This document shows positions 1 through 12,300 of a DNA stretch of 64,000 nucleotides, piece by piece. A program made the translations under genes and the position numbers. The stretch's first letter is position 1, and the number at the start of each line of letters is the position of its first letter. The stretch comes from Cycas panzhihuaensis (Eukaryota > Cycadophyta). The notes under the pieces are model-generated. The model saw only the letters and a program-made list of their open reading frames with translations, was not told the origin of the DNA and did not search any database. The stretch covers positions 27,907,741-27,971,740 of the forward strand of contig CM041465.1 of the NCBI GenBank assembly GCA_023213395.1, read 5' to 3'.

Positions 1-239
1 ATTAATATATATTAAAATATAATCATAAATAAACATTTTCAATGTTATTACTTCTAGATTATTTCTTTCTTCCCAATTTTTCTTGGCATCTCCTTTAGTT
101 TCTAACTTCTTTTCTTCACCAATGGTTAATTCCCAAGCATTTTTAGCATGTTGAAGTGCTTCTATTTGATTATCCGCATGTGATAATTATTTCTTATCAA
201 TTTGTCTGCATCGTTAAGGCCCAAAATGGAGGATGCCAT
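1..239 (-). pseudogene. Copia gag, N-terminal part, cut by window edge
   Basis: Read on the minus strand from an ATG at 239-237, the translation opens MASSILGLNDADKL and then gives RNNYH, the usual start of plant Copia gag proteins (the 'L-x-x-x-NY-x-x-W' region before the UBN2-type gag core). A stop follows at residue 26, and the gag-like text continues in another frame with QHAKNAWELTIGEEKK and KKNWEERNN. The gene is therefore broken by at least one frame change. It lies about 0.7 kb downstream (minus strand) of a primer-binding site and short LTR at 953-1126, so it belongs to a minus-strand Copia element running off the left edge. No protease or polymerase is visible because the window ends. 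The family assignment is from motif recognition only. Confidence 0.6.
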
Positions 240-952
240 GGTTATACTAATAAGAATATGAAAATTACTTTAGGAATAGGTTTGAGAGACTAGGACCATA
301 TGATTATATAGATTTATGTACGAATTTTTATATGAAATTGAAGTTGTATGGATTAAAATAAAAATACCTCAAAATATAAGTCTCCTAAATGGATATCTAG
401 ATCTATAATTAGTTTTTGAAAATCGTTTCTAAACTAGAGAAAAATGGCCTCAAATATTTAAAATATGCAGCTAGGCTTTTATGAAAAAAATGCTTAAAAA
501 TCTCTGAAATTTTTGTTAAATTCTTTAAAATTGGTATCAAAAGATTTGGAATAAAAGTTTGAAGAAGATGAGTATGATTTTACCTAATTTGATGTAGTGA
601 TTTGATCAAAATGAGCAAATTTCTCCTCAAAATTGCACAGATAGAAAGCTAGGTTTTTCTCTATGAAATCTTCATCAAATATAGTCAATATAGTTGGAAA
701 AGATGATAGTAATATAGAGATGAGTTTGCTGGTAAAATTTTGTGATGATCTAATAACTTTAAAAAATTACATCTATACTTATTTGTACCAGTCCTTATCA
801 TTCTGTACAAGTGAGAGTTCTGGCTTTAAAAAGGTTAATCTACCTTGATGAGTGATTGACAAGATCTTAAAACAATATCTCTTCAAAAAAAAACTCTTTC
901 TCATGACTTATCAAACTTCTTCTCCTTTGAATTTTTCAAATGAGTAGCATGA
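240..952 (-). other. 5' leader of the left-edge Copia element
   Basis: About 0.7 kb between the primer-binding site and the gag start of the minus-strand Copia element. No coding sequence is recognised. The short plus-strand ORF at 663-848 has no recognisable similarity and is probably chance. Confidence 0.4.
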
Positions 953-967
953 CTTGCTATAATACCA
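953..967 (-). other. primer-binding site (tRNA-iMet type)
   Basis: On the minus strand this reads TGGTATTATAGCAAG directly after an LTR ending in ACA. The canonical plant initiator-Met primer site is TGGTATCAGAGC, so two positions differ in the first twelve. It fixes the LTR/internal boundary of the left-edge Copia element. Confidence 0.6.
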
Positions 968-1126
968 TGTTAAAATAGGCTCCTTGAATAATAGGAGGGG
1001 GAATCAATACTTCATTATATGAGGAATTCTTCTCTTTATACATCAAATTTTATAACCATTACAAGGTTAATTATAACCAATTATGAGTATTAAATTTACA
1101 TTATAAATAATGAGGGGTTGATTACA
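968..1126 (-). repeat. short LTR of the left-edge Copia element (5' LTR)
   Basis: The 159-bp segment begins TGTTAAAA and ends GATTACA on the plus strand, i.e. TG...CA with related ends, and abuts the primer-binding site at 953-967. On the minus strand it would be a 5' LTR; a TATA-like run lies inside it. The partner LTR is outside the window, so the outer boundary (1126) rests only on the TG/CA ends and is less sure than the inner one. Confidence 0.5.
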
Positions 1127-4100
1127 TTGCCCCCTTTTTAATAACCTTAGGATAAAACATTATATTCCAGTAATATTATGATTTAGATTTCCTTCATTTC
1201 CCTATAGTTCAATCATTTAGGAGTTTGGTTGCCTTTGTCCCATTTTAGTTTTGTTAAAAATGAATAATCCTTATTGCATTGAATAGGGATATGTTATGAT
1301 TAGATGATTCTTAAATCCTTTCTATTATAAATATTGAAAAGAAGTTTTTTTTTCTAATTAAAAAAAGAAGAAGAGAAAGAAGAAAAGATAAAAAAAAGGG
1401 GAGAGAAGTCTAAAAAATATTATTGTTACCATCCTCTTGTAATCTAGGGCAAGTCATATGATGCCTTCATACCCACCTATATTTATTATAGGTCAAGTTT
1501 ATTTTGGTCAGTCACTCAGGATGTCATTTTGGTAAGTTTATTATATGTTCTCTCCCTAGATCCAATAACTGATGAAATCATATAAAATTTTATGTTCCAT
1601 AACTAATTGGGTTAACTCACTCGCTTGAGACAACTAACATCTCCTCAATTGAGCCCATTCCTCTTTATTAGTTGACTAACCACCTGACCAATAGCTAATC
1701 TCTTATTCTCTTAGATATCTACCCTCTAGAGGTTGCACCATGGTGAAAACAATCAAGTTAGAGTACAATTTTGGTGTTGTAAAACTTTACTTTTCTTTAA
1801 ATTTTTCTTTCAAATTTAAAAACATAGTAACATCACATTTTTTGCTAGTAATAAAATGCGACTAGTTGTATTTTTTATTATCATCCACATAATTATTTTT
1901 TTAAACATGTCAGTTTTCCTCTATTTTATATGCTAACACCTAGATTTGGTATAAACCTAACCCATATGTGCCTAGAACCCTCTAAAACTCTTTAGTAGTC
2001 TCTTATTGAGTTTGTTTGGGAGATCTTTAAAGTGATTTTAAGATATCTAAGAGAGATTTAGTAGAGTTTTAACTAGCATCTTTAAGGAAAAAATGAAGTC
2101 ATCAAGAGAAAAGAGGTTAGGATTTTTGAATTCTAATGTTATGCTATTCAAATTTAACTTGTTAATGCTTATTGAGGTATTTCATTTTCTATAAGTGTTT
2201 ATTTTATACTCCATTACTCTAGTAAGGCCTTTTCTATCACTTCTCTTTATTTTTTAGTACTTTCTTGGTGACTCTTATAGCTAGTTATTACTCTCTCATT
2301 TGTCTAAATTATGTACCTATTTCATCATCATATTTCCTTAGGATTCCTTAGCTAAAAGGTCAACCCTTTATGGGAATAGAAGCAAGTAGACTACTGTGAG
2401 GAGAGATCTTCCTCTTCACCTTGATATATAGCTAATTCTTCTTATTCTTCTTAGCTATCTAAGCCTCCTAAGAGAATTTAGTCTTACTCTTCTTGCCTTT
2501 TTAGTTTTTTTAACATTTTTATTCTCAATTTTGCTCTCTTTTATGCTTGTTCGAAAAGGGAAAATTGGGAAAGACTGGTCTTGAAAAGAGGGATTGCTAT
2601 TTTGATGTACAAAAATACCATTATAATAGAGGACTCTTGTTATTATTTATATTACATTCCTTGACTCCTTACTTTGTTCCTTCTTTTATATATATATATA
2701 TATATAATGTTACTAAAATAAATTGAAATATGTTGATGCCTTCTTTTATTCCTTCTTTATATTGCTTTTATCTATCAATATATATGCACATGAACAAACA
2801 TGTAAAGATACTAAGTATAAACACTAGATTTTGCTATGATCCTGGTGTTTTACTATTACAATGAGTTTTTTTCCCTTTTGCTATTTGAAAAACCCTTTCC
2901 TTTTTATTAAGAGAATGGAAAAAATAAAAAAACTTGAAAATTTACTTTTAAACTTAAATTTTAATCAAAAGAGAAAGTATTAGAAAAAGCAAGAGGAATC
3001 TGAATCTTCTGTCAAAAACTTCTATATGACCATGCAACCATATGGAACGATTGAAATATTTTGGCTCAAAACTTCACTCTCTTAGATGATAGATCTCATT
3101 GAGGTGAGATAAAAAGTCTTCTGGAAAAACTTCTAAAAATAAGCAGGAACAACTTGAAACTCCTATGAGACTTTCCTAGGCAGAAATCATAAATTTGAAA
3201 AAATCTCTCTCTAGTATATCAAATCTAAAAAAACATAATTTATTGGATTCCTTGAGACTAGATCTACTAAAGCCCTTAAGAAATTTTCACATGCATTGAA
3301 AGGTTTGAGAAACATTCTAAAAAAGTAGTCAGATTAAGGTTTTCTAAACTTTTACTTTTTTAGACTGATCGAGGTAAAATTTGGAGATGGTATAGAAGAC
3401 AAAAATGTTTATCTTGCTTGGGCACCCTCCTTATAATTTTTTAGCAAAAATGAATGATTTTTTATTTCACCTATCATAGAGTTGAACAACCTTTTTCCCA
3501 AATGGTTTAGGCTTATTTCTGCCACCTGCAAGTAACTAAAAATTTATCTTATAACTTTAAAACATAAATTATATAATTGACAATTGATTTATAATAAATA
3601 ATTAATAAAATATCTCTTAATAAAATTTAAAATTAGCTATAAATATTGATAAAAAATATATATATTTTTTAGAGCCTAAAGTTAGGAAACCTTCTTATGG
3701 CTAATAATTTTAGTCCCCAATACATCTACAAATAAATAGAGGATACTAAAATATTCTATAAATAAAATATAAGCTTTGCATGATTAAAAAACTCTCAAAA
3801 TTTTAAAAATAATGAGTGAAGTCTCAATACTTCATATTAAAGGTGAATGACAGGCAAAATGACTCTATGCAAGTGGAATGGAGTGAATAGATTCCCTCTA
3901 GCTCTAATAACACATAAAGGAATGATAGATCTATGGAATAAATCACTCACATATATACAATAGTAATGGAGAATGAAGAAGAGATGAAAATAAGATATGA
4001 GAGCAAAGCTTAGAGGTGAGAATGAATAATGACTCCCTCCTTGGGATTTCACCTCTTACTATTAAGGGTGAGCATTAGGGTTAGGATTTTTCTTCCTAGC

Positions 4101-5701
4101 AACATGAACCTAAAATTACATCTAAATGTATATAAAGTGTATTTCACTAAGAGACTAATGGTAACAATATATCCTAAGGTCACTTAATTAATCTACACAA
4201 ATAACCTTAATGCATTGACCTATTTCAATCTATTCTCTGTATCAATATTTTTATAATGATTTAAGAGAGCAGATTTCTTTGGTTCTCTTTGGTTTATTAT
4301 GTGCCCAATTTCAAGTGACTTCTTTCCTTTCTATTCTAGCATCCTACTAGAAGACCAATCTCAAGGGGTGGGTGAATTAAAGATGCATAAAAAAAGAAGG
4401 TGTATTGAATTTTGACTATCTAGATTCTTCTCACAACCATTATATCAATAGTTATCATGCTCTACTCTCTAATCATTGATCTTTTGGCTAATAGTTTAAG
4501 CCTTACACTTAATATATCCTTCATACCCTTAAACTCAATGTGCCCTCTTTACTACTATAAACAAAAGCATCCTCATAATCTTTTATTGTTGGGGTTGTTC
4601 ACTATTATATTGAGCCTCATCATTGGCATATGCTTTATGTATGCTTAAGGAAAATTTGTTCATGAGGCATTAATATTAACATCTATAGTAGTGCTTTTCT
4701 TTGACTTTATACACATTTTAGACTATAAATAAAGGAAAGGATTTTAGTTTTTCTGGCTTTGATTTTGTTTACTAGCCTCATTATCATTATTCTCTTTGGT
4801 ATTATTTAGGCATTCTTTTACCTTAAATCCCCATCACTGACTATTTATAGAGGCTTGGTTGCTATGGTATTCTATGGATATATTATTTTTTATATTGATA
4901 ACCTAATTAAAATATATAATTATAATGAGTACATTTGGGCTTCTATAGCTCTATATCTAGACATCTTGAATTTGTTCATGTCCTTACTATAGCTATGAGG
5001 GGCATTTAATCTAATGGATTAGGGTAATTTTATTTGCAAATACATCTTCCTCCTATATTATTAAATAATTCTATTAGTTGATTTAGCACCTCATCTAATC
5101 ATTTGCCTCCTGCACTTAACACCATTACTAATTTCAACCCCTAAAATGCTCCTCTAAAATTAGGTATTTATCTCTCCATATTTTAATAGTTTTATACAAA
5201 GTTAAGAGAGCATATTGAAGATTAGAGTGAGCTCTAGGAGGTAATCTTTCATTGTGGACTTGCTAACATGATCAATAATTTAAAATTCCTTATAAATTTT
5301 GGTGGGAATTTAGTTAAATTAGTGTGGTTGAACTGGGTCTCATTCGCTAGAGGATAGATGAAACTATATCATATGACTTCTCATTTCGATCCTCTCTATG
5401 TCTAGACTTGATTTATAGTATAAGATTATGCTTTCATAGCTTCATTTAAAAGAAATCTCCTTTTATATCCTTATTTAATAGCCTCTATTAATATCACCCT
5501 ATTTTTTTTATTTTCTATAGTTATTAAATTTTGGTTTATGAAATTTAGAATATTCTAAGAATATTCTTAATTTAATAGGTGTCATTTTCATAATATTTCT
5601 ATTTTTTTAATTTTTTAAACTAATTTTTAAGTTTTTTTTGCCCCCTTTTAAATTTATTTTAGCCATTTGTCTTAGTTTTTTAAAGGTTCTTTTAGTTTTG
5701 T
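1127..5701. other. AT-rich region without recognisable genes
   Basis: Apart from a small Gypsy-derived scrap at 1428-1530, I recognise no gene, LTR pair or RNA in these 4.6 kb. It is rich in A/T runs and stops in all frames. The small ORFs at 3837-4052 (minus) and 4457-4648 (plus) have low-complexity or hydrophobic translations with no known motif. Most likely old, decayed transposon DNA. Confidence 0.5.
1428..1530 (+). repeat. fragment of the G1/G2 Gypsy spacer, inverted relative to G1/G2
   Basis: The stretch with CATCCTCTTGTAATCTAGGG and the following ~80 bases matches, as reverse complement, about 56640-56725 in G2 and about 28735-28820 in G1. In those elements the segment lies between the integrase end and the second RNase H domain. 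Here it points the other way, showing a further, mostly unrecognisable copy of the same Gypsy family. The similarity fades after about 1530. Confidence 0.5.
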
Positions 5702-6075
<374 letters not shown>

Positions 6076-6639
6076 TATAAAATCTTTAGAAGTTTTTAAA
6101 AATTTTAAAAAATTAAAAAGATTAGCTCTTAAAGGAATAACCCTTCAATGTTAGTCCTATAAAGGAAATGGTTAGAACCCCTTAAAGGTACCACCCTTAC
6201 ATACATTATTGTTCTTTCATAAATTCTACAAACTATAAAGAGAAGTAATGGGTATAAGGTATATTAAGTGGTAGATTGAGATGATTACTTGATAAGCTTT
6301 GGAATTTAAAGATTAAGCTAGACTAAAAGAGGGTGAGTGCCTTAGTTGGAAGTATGCCCTTAGATGATGATTTGTTGTTTAGGGTGTAAATCTGGCATAG
6401 GAGGATCAAAAGTGTGAGGGGAGTGGGTAGAAGAACCTTTAAAAGGTATATAGGGTGCCCAAGCTACTACTTATAATTAGGTATGCCATCAAACAAAACT
6501 ATCTCAACTACCAAGGGCTAGTAGATAAGGAGACATAAAGACTTTAGATACTAAATTAGTAAACTTTTTAGGTAGACAACACACTTATTTAAGACATAAG
6601 TGTACTTTAAATGGTTGTAACCAATACTATTAAATTATC

Positions 6640-7440
6640 AGGTAGTGATGATTTCTTAGATTAGAAGAAAAAAGTCAAGAATATATTGATAATAAATAAA
6701 CTTTGGACTTATGTTTTTGGTGCTACTCCTAAACCTAAACTTACTGAAGATCCTAATAATCATACCATCTATATACCAGTTGATCTTATTTCTCTTGCCA
6801 CTTTTAATGAATATGATGAAATTACACCCTCCTTTATACATCTTTTCTATGAGGATAATATTAACTAGAACATTGAGCTTACTACTACTTCTATTGAAGC
6901 TTGGGACATAATCTATTAATCATAGAAAGAAAGGATAATGCTAGAGTTTTCATGCTTAAAACACAACTCTACTCCACACTATATGCAAGATTAGTTGTAG
7001 CTCACCTGACTAAAATCAAGTCAATCAAGAACCAAATAAGGATTATAGGACAACCACTTAATGATAGTGACCTAATATCTTATACTGTGAATGTTTTACT
7101 AATAAGAAATAAATCTCTTATATCTAATCCATCTCATTCTAATCATTTTGCCATATTGGATTTTAACACTTTTGAAGGACTTATTCTTCAAGAGAAATGC
7201 ATTATAAATAGACTTGGAGATTCAAGTGTCTCCTCATTAACTCTTACCTTAGTTTCATAACATAAGGGGAAACATCTGCCTTCACATCTTAATCAGTAAT
7301 TCAATTTAATGAATTTAAACCAACATCCATATTAGAAGTGTCAATAGAACCCTTAGTATCCTAATCAATCTATTTGTTACTATTGTGGCAAACCTGGTCA
7401 CATTGCACTTGAAAATAAGAATGTTGATTTACAATAATAA
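6640..7440 (+). pseudogene. Copia gag with zinc knuckle (C1)
   Basis: Gag-like text runs through 6686-6868 and 6901-7260 in more than one frame, including LTKIKSIKNQI and IGQPLNDSDL, which fit the UBN2 gag family of plant Copia elements. It is followed at 7375-7420 by a zinc knuckle reading CYYCGKPGHIALEN, in which the last cysteine of C-x2-C-x4-H-x4-C is replaced by Asn. Gag would form the cytoplasmic particle that packages element RNA. Stops and frame changes make it non-functional. Confidence 0.7.
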
Positions 7441-7599
7441 CAATACCAAAAATACCATACAACTTGGGGCAATTAAAATTGTATATATGCTAACTACCAA
7501 GAAACCGAAAGGTAGAACTAGAATGCCCCTCAAGGTAATTAATAGAACATAAATAACAACCAGAGATAAAATCAGAATCAAGGAGGCCATATGGTCAAT

Positions 7600-8105
7600 T
7601 TATATAAACTATTCTTTATCGCATCTACAACACATCATTCTAAAAAATCCTAGTTGATAGATTTTAAAGCCTCTCATCATATGATAGGTTCTAAAGACTT
7701 ACTTATAGATACAAGGTTAGTTTAGGATAAATTAGTCACATTCAACGATGTTGTTATTCTTGAGGTTTCCAAAACCAATAATGCTCCCATATCTTTGAAA
7801 GATTATAATATTAGACATCACCTTAATAATATTTTATGTTCCCTTGAGATGATGCATAATCTATTATTTTTCAACAAAATAAATAAATAAAAGTTTGATG
7901 TCTTGTTTAACTACCATAGGAAATGTTCGATTATTAATTTGAATGGTAATTTAATTATCTCTTGATATGAGGACCAAGGTTTGTATAAGCTTAATATAAT
8001 TTCAAGACTTATACTTTTGTAAAATGATACTAGCACTTGTAGTAATATAACTTTCACTTCTAATACTTTTACTTCCACCTGCAACACTAATGAGCAATAT
8101 GATTC
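7600..8105 (+). pseudogene. Copia protease and linker (C1), left of insertion
   Basis: At 7651-7692 the sequence reads stop-LIDFKASHHMIGS, matching the Copia aspartic protease active-site context W-x-x-DSGA-S-x-H-M, but with the catalytic DSGA changed to DFKA and the Trp turned into a stop. The usual 'VLYVP...NLLS' motif downstream survives as ILCSLEMMHNLLFF near 7830-7890. The text runs up to the GATTC target site, where element N begins; it resumes at 15722. Confidence 0.7.
8101..8105. other. target-site duplication, left copy (GATTC)
   Basis: GATTC sits immediately before the TG of N's 5' LTR and is repeated immediately after the CA of its 3' LTR at 15717-15721. Confidence 0.95.
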
Positions 8106-8402
8106 TGAAAAGGGTTAATGACATAAGGTCATTACATTAGTTGATTATTTCGAAAAAGGGTCTTAAGTGAACTTTAAATTAGATCACTTAAGTGAAATTC
8201 ACTTTTATGTGCATTATGTGTAATTTCATTTCACCTAACTCAAATGCTCCCTCTCTCAATATAAAAGTAAAGCTCAATGGAGGAGATTCATTCTTACCTC
8301 CCCATTTTGTGAGAGCTACTTTCTTTCTCTCAAGTCTCTCTTGCTCCCATGTTTGCCTTTGTGTTTAGTGCATGGAGATGAAGGATAGATCCACTCTTTT
8401 CA
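8106..8402 (+). repeat. 5' LTR of Copia N (297 bp)
   Basis: Starts TGAAAAGGG and ends CTTTTCA. It contains a TATA-like CAATATAAAAG around 8256-8266, a plausible promoter for the element. Compared with the 3' LTR it differs at three single bases (near 8200, 8207 and 8343). Confidence 0.95.
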
Positions 8403-8404
8403 TG

Positions 8405-8415
8405 TGGTATCGAGC
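8405..8415 (+). other. primer-binding site of N (tRNA-iMet type)
   Basis: TGGTATCGAGC lies two bases after the 5' LTR. It equals the canonical TGGTATCAGAGC with one A missing, pointing to initiator-Met tRNA as minus-strand primer. Confidence 0.8.
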
Positions 8416-10451
8416 TTGCTTCCTTCATATTCCCCACTTGCACTTGCAATGGAGCCATCACTTCCTTCTCCCCCATAATCCATGTGGTGAAGGAGATTGT
8501 GAAAGTGAATTTAGAAATATTTTGAAGTTATTATGATAGCATATTTTGTATTGTTTGCTTTTCCTTTCTCTTTTGCAGGTTTGGAAGCATAATACAAGGA
8601 GTTGTAAGGCCCAAGGATTCCAATCCTTTCGCCATTCATGCTATCTCATTCTTCTTTTTCTTTTCCCTCTTTTTGTCCATTTAACAAGGGGAAATGTTGC
8701 TTAAATTTTTCTAGCATTTAGAAGAATGATTGTAAGGGGAGTTTTTACCCATTTTTTTAAAGAATTTTGAGCCATTTAAAATATCTATCATTGTATGCTC
8801 TCACCTTGCCCATATTGGGATCCTAGTGATCAAAAAATGATGGAAATTTCATATGGTATCATGTGCTAATGAGATATTAGTAAGCTAAAATTTCTGTAGA
8901 AATACAATTTGATTACTGAATTTCACAGGTCTACAAAATCTTCTACAAAGATCCAATTGAAGTGATTCTAATTATCAAAGATGGGGCTCTGATCTACTTT
9001 CTAGTGCAAAAATTGGCACCTAATTTTGATGTCGTATGAGGAAGTTATTGCTGTTTTAGTGAACAATAGTTATTTTTAGTAAGAATTCTGGAAAAATATA
9101 ATTTCTTAATTTTGCGGGGCTATCAAAAACTTTCTAGAACTCATTTGGACCCGATTCTTCTTCCTGAAGATGAAGCTCTGAGTCTAGTTTGTAGCACAAA
9201 AACTGGCACTCCATTTCGACATCGTGGGAGAAAGTTATTACAGATTTAGTGAGGAGTACTTTTTTTTTGTATTAACCAAAAAAAAAAAAATGAAGAAAAT
9301 TTCTTCCTTTTTATAAGGCTTAAAAGCCCATTGTAAAAGTGAGAAAAAAAAAAACACCTGGATCAAAGCAATATCTGGTGTCCTCACTCACTTATTAGCA
9401 TTGCATTTCAGCACTCTAAAATCACCTAAAGCAAGCACTCCAAAGACACTTCAAGCAAGCACTTCAAGCAAGCACTCCAAAAGCACTCCAAGCAAGCATT
9501 ATTTTCAGTTAAATGTACGTTTGGTGCAATTCGATAATCTTTTCACTCTTCCTAAAAGGAACACATCACGTACGCTATTTTCTGCCATCTTGTACCTATT
9601 CACACACTCGCCAAGGTTGAGATACCTTGGTTGGCGTAATCTTAGTGCCATAAAGGAGGTGTGGGTTTCAAGTTGGGACCGGACTAAACCTAATATTGGT
9701 GAGGTTTGGTTAGCCATACCATAGTGCCTCAATCAGGGATCATCCTGATAACCAACCAAGAAAAGCGAAACTTTAATACAAGATTAAAATATACCCAATC
9801 CAATATCCGTCATAGCCATGGGTATGCACATACCACTCTTTAGAGGAGGTATATAGCTGCTCATTGGTGAACTGGGTGAGGATTGGGAGTACCTGGGCTC
9901 CGTTGTGACTTGGATTTCATCACCAAGCACGATTGCGGGTATCGCGGGTGAAGGCCAAATTAATTCTACTAGAAGCCTAGGCATCCCTTCAACAACCTCA
10001 ACTACACGTTGGACACAAGTTAGAGGTTATTGGGTTGATTACGCATCCTACATTCTAGTTTCAAGTTGTGTAAACCTAATGATGTCAACTTCTACATTGG
10101 CCTACAATCTTGTATATTGATCACTTACTTATTTGTAAAAAGTGATCCATAGTGTAATCACAATCATAGTGCTTCTCATGTTCCTGTTGCGTCAGGTTAA
10201 TATTTGCCACAAGTGTTAGTGGCCAATTTTTATCATAGTGCTTCTCATATTCCTCGCGTCAGTTAATATTTGTCACAAGTGTTGGTGACTTTTCTCTAAG
10301 TTGCTCCCTTCATCTTTGAGCAACTATTCTCACTTCTTCTTCCTTCTTCTACACTACTTCATTACGTTTCCCATTTGTAAATAGTGATCGATCATTTATT
10401 GCCATCACTTTTATAGTCTCTTGTTCATTTCTTCCCTTCTAAAAAGACACA
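8416..10451 (+). other. long 5' leader of N with internal duplications
   Basis: Two kilobases between primer site and gag ATG, without a recognised coding region. It contains a diverged ~150-bp direct duplication (8920-9067 and 9105-9254), A-rich runs near 9280 and 9345, a short tandem array with a core like AAGCACTCCAAGC at 9415-9500, and a ~65-bp duplication at 10165-10290. The ORF at 9401-9724 spans the array and has no known motif; I do not call it a gene. Confidence 0.6.
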
Positions 10452-11440
10452 ATGTCTTCACAGTTCAAGCAAAATGTGAACTGCATTCTAAAAGGGAAAG
10501 AAAATTGGGACATGTGGTTCACTGGTGTCAGAAATGCTGCAAAGTATGAAGGTCTATGGAAAGATCACTTACAACCTACACCACCTATTGCATACTGACT
10601 ACCACAATCGCTTCAACAGAGGTGCTCCAACCGCTCCCCAAGTCAGTAGCTAAATGCCAATGGGAACTTAATGATGATAAAATCCATGCAGGGATACTGC
10701 TTGTCACTGATTATTCCCTACATAATCTCATTGATGAAGCTGTACATGATACAAAGATGGAAAGTTCTTGAAGTTCTTAAGAAGAACTTTGACACTAAAT
10801 CAGACTTAGAATTTGTTCACTTAGTCTCAAGATAAACAAATTAAAAATGCATAAAGGACATGCAAGTGAGACAATCAATCTCCTTCATCCAATCAAGTAA
10901 GCCATTGATAAAGATTTTAAAACGTAATGCATTACATGGGCTTTCTTGATTCAGTCATGTCTCCATATCCCAGATTATAAAAATCTATTGGGGAGTCTTC
11001 AATCCAATGGAACTTTGAAGACCCTAAACTTTGAGGATCTTGCTGATAAGTTCATTGAATTTGATAAGACCTTTGATACCAACTTTGCCACTACATCAGA
11101 TCCAATTGATGCTGCTTTTGAAGTGGAAGAAGATCTTTGTTTCATCAAAAATCAAGGTCAATACTCTCGTAGAGGTGGTAATTCCCATGGAAGAGGAAGA
11201 GGTAGACAACAAGGACAACGTCCTCTTAGTCAACAGGCTCCTCAATTCCAACAAAAACAGTCTCAAGGCCAAGGCCAAAATAATCAACCTAGACCTAGAT
11301 CCAGTAATCAGAGGCAATCCAGCCAGCCCAATACTTAGACTAGAAATCAAACAATCGTGTGCCAAAGGTGTAATAGAAGAGGACATTATGCCAAAAATTA
11401 CAGAACTGCCACCAACAAACTACCAAGTTATCAACAACGC
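10452..11440 (+). pseudogene. Copia gag of N, frame-broken
   Basis: Starts at ATG 10452 (MSSQFKQNV...NWDMWF), the usual gag opening with a WDMW-type motif. The first frame ends at a stop at 10596; gag text continues in another frame through 10771 (SVAKCQWELNDDKIHAGILL) and again at 10946-11338 (DYKNLLGSLQSNGTLKTL). A Gly/Arg/Gln-rich basic region (11160-11330) precedes an in-frame TAG at 11336, after which the same frame resumes with a zinc knuckle CQRCNRRGHYAKNY whose last cysteine is Tyr. Gag packages RNA in virus-like particles; this copy cannot make a full protein as written. Confidence 0.85.
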
Positions 11441-11599
11441 CATAGTGCACATAATGTTGATAATACTTCTTTTGAAGATGCTTTTGGTGGAACGCAATTT
11501 GCTCATGCACACCTTCAAAGAATTGGGACCACTTCATCAAATGTTGTTGATAGATCCACTAAGTATATTGAGGCTTATTGTGGCTTTGCTTATTCACTT

Positions 11600-11773
11600 T
11601 TGCCTTTACCACTTGGAGTTGCAAATAGTGCTACCTCAAATACTTCATCGTGGATCATGGATACTGGAGCAACAAAACACATGACTTGTCATCGCCAGTT
11701 CTTTCAAGATTTTGACTCTGAAGTTTGTGGTGTTGTACACATGGCTGACAAATCATCTCACCGAAGGACTTGA
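11600..11773 (+). pseudogene. Copia aspartic protease of N
   Basis: WIMDTGATKHMT at about 11651-11686 carries the catalytic DTG-A triad intact, with the H-M typical of plant Copia proteases. The open frame ends at 11773 in the protease body, and the continuation is in another frame from about 11750. The enzyme would cut the Gag-Pol polyprotein. Confidence 0.85.
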
Positions 11774-12300
11774 ACTGCTTGCTCGAAACTCCTGTGCCTT
11801 CCATTTTACACTTGTTGATGTTTTATATATTCCTGCTCTAAAGCAGAATCTGCTCTCCCTATCCACCCTTGTCTCTCGTGGATTTGATCTGAGTGTAACT
11901 GCAAACAATCAAACTCTCTATGTCATTCACCCTCCTTCAAATGCTGTGGTTATGACCATAATTCTTAATGGTAAACTTTTTTGCCTAACTGGCTCACCAT
12001 CCTCTAAAGCCCACTATGTTGATGATAAATTTATTTTTACCACAACCCTGACTCCTCAAAAGTTATCCCAAGCAGCTCTATGGCATGCTCGTATGGGCCA
12101 TATCAAAATTGATCGCTTAAGAGAACTACAAGACACTCTTCCTGGTTTGCCTAAGTTCCCCTCTAAGCCCTTTAAATGTGAAGCATGTATTATTGCTAAA
12201 TCTCAAAGACAACCCTTTCTTCGTAGTCAGTGGAAATCTAGCCAACCTTTGCAGCTTATACACTCAGATATATGTGTCCTATGCCCATCCCTTCTATCAA
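11750..12300 (+). pseudogene. pre-integrase zinc domain and start of integrase (N)
   Basis: In the frame ending at 12458, the linker motif VLYIPALKQNLLSLS is followed by LWHARMGHI and CEACIIAKSQRQPF, which make up the H-x-H...C-x2-C zinc-binding GAG-pre-integrase domain, intact here. The integrase core begins with LIHSDI, where the Asp is the first catalytic residue. The correct text then moves to another frame near 12270. Confidence 0.85.

Noticed and set aside
3837-4052. 71-codon minus-strand ORF
   Set aside because: No recognisable motif, AT-rich gene-free surroundings, no conserved partner in the window.
4457-4648. 63-codon hydrophobic ORF
   Set aside because: Leu/Ile-rich translation expected by chance in AT-rich DNA; no start context or partner.
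9401-9724. 107-codon ORF in the leader of Copia N
   Set aside because: It starts in a short tandem array and has no known motif; probably leader sequence.
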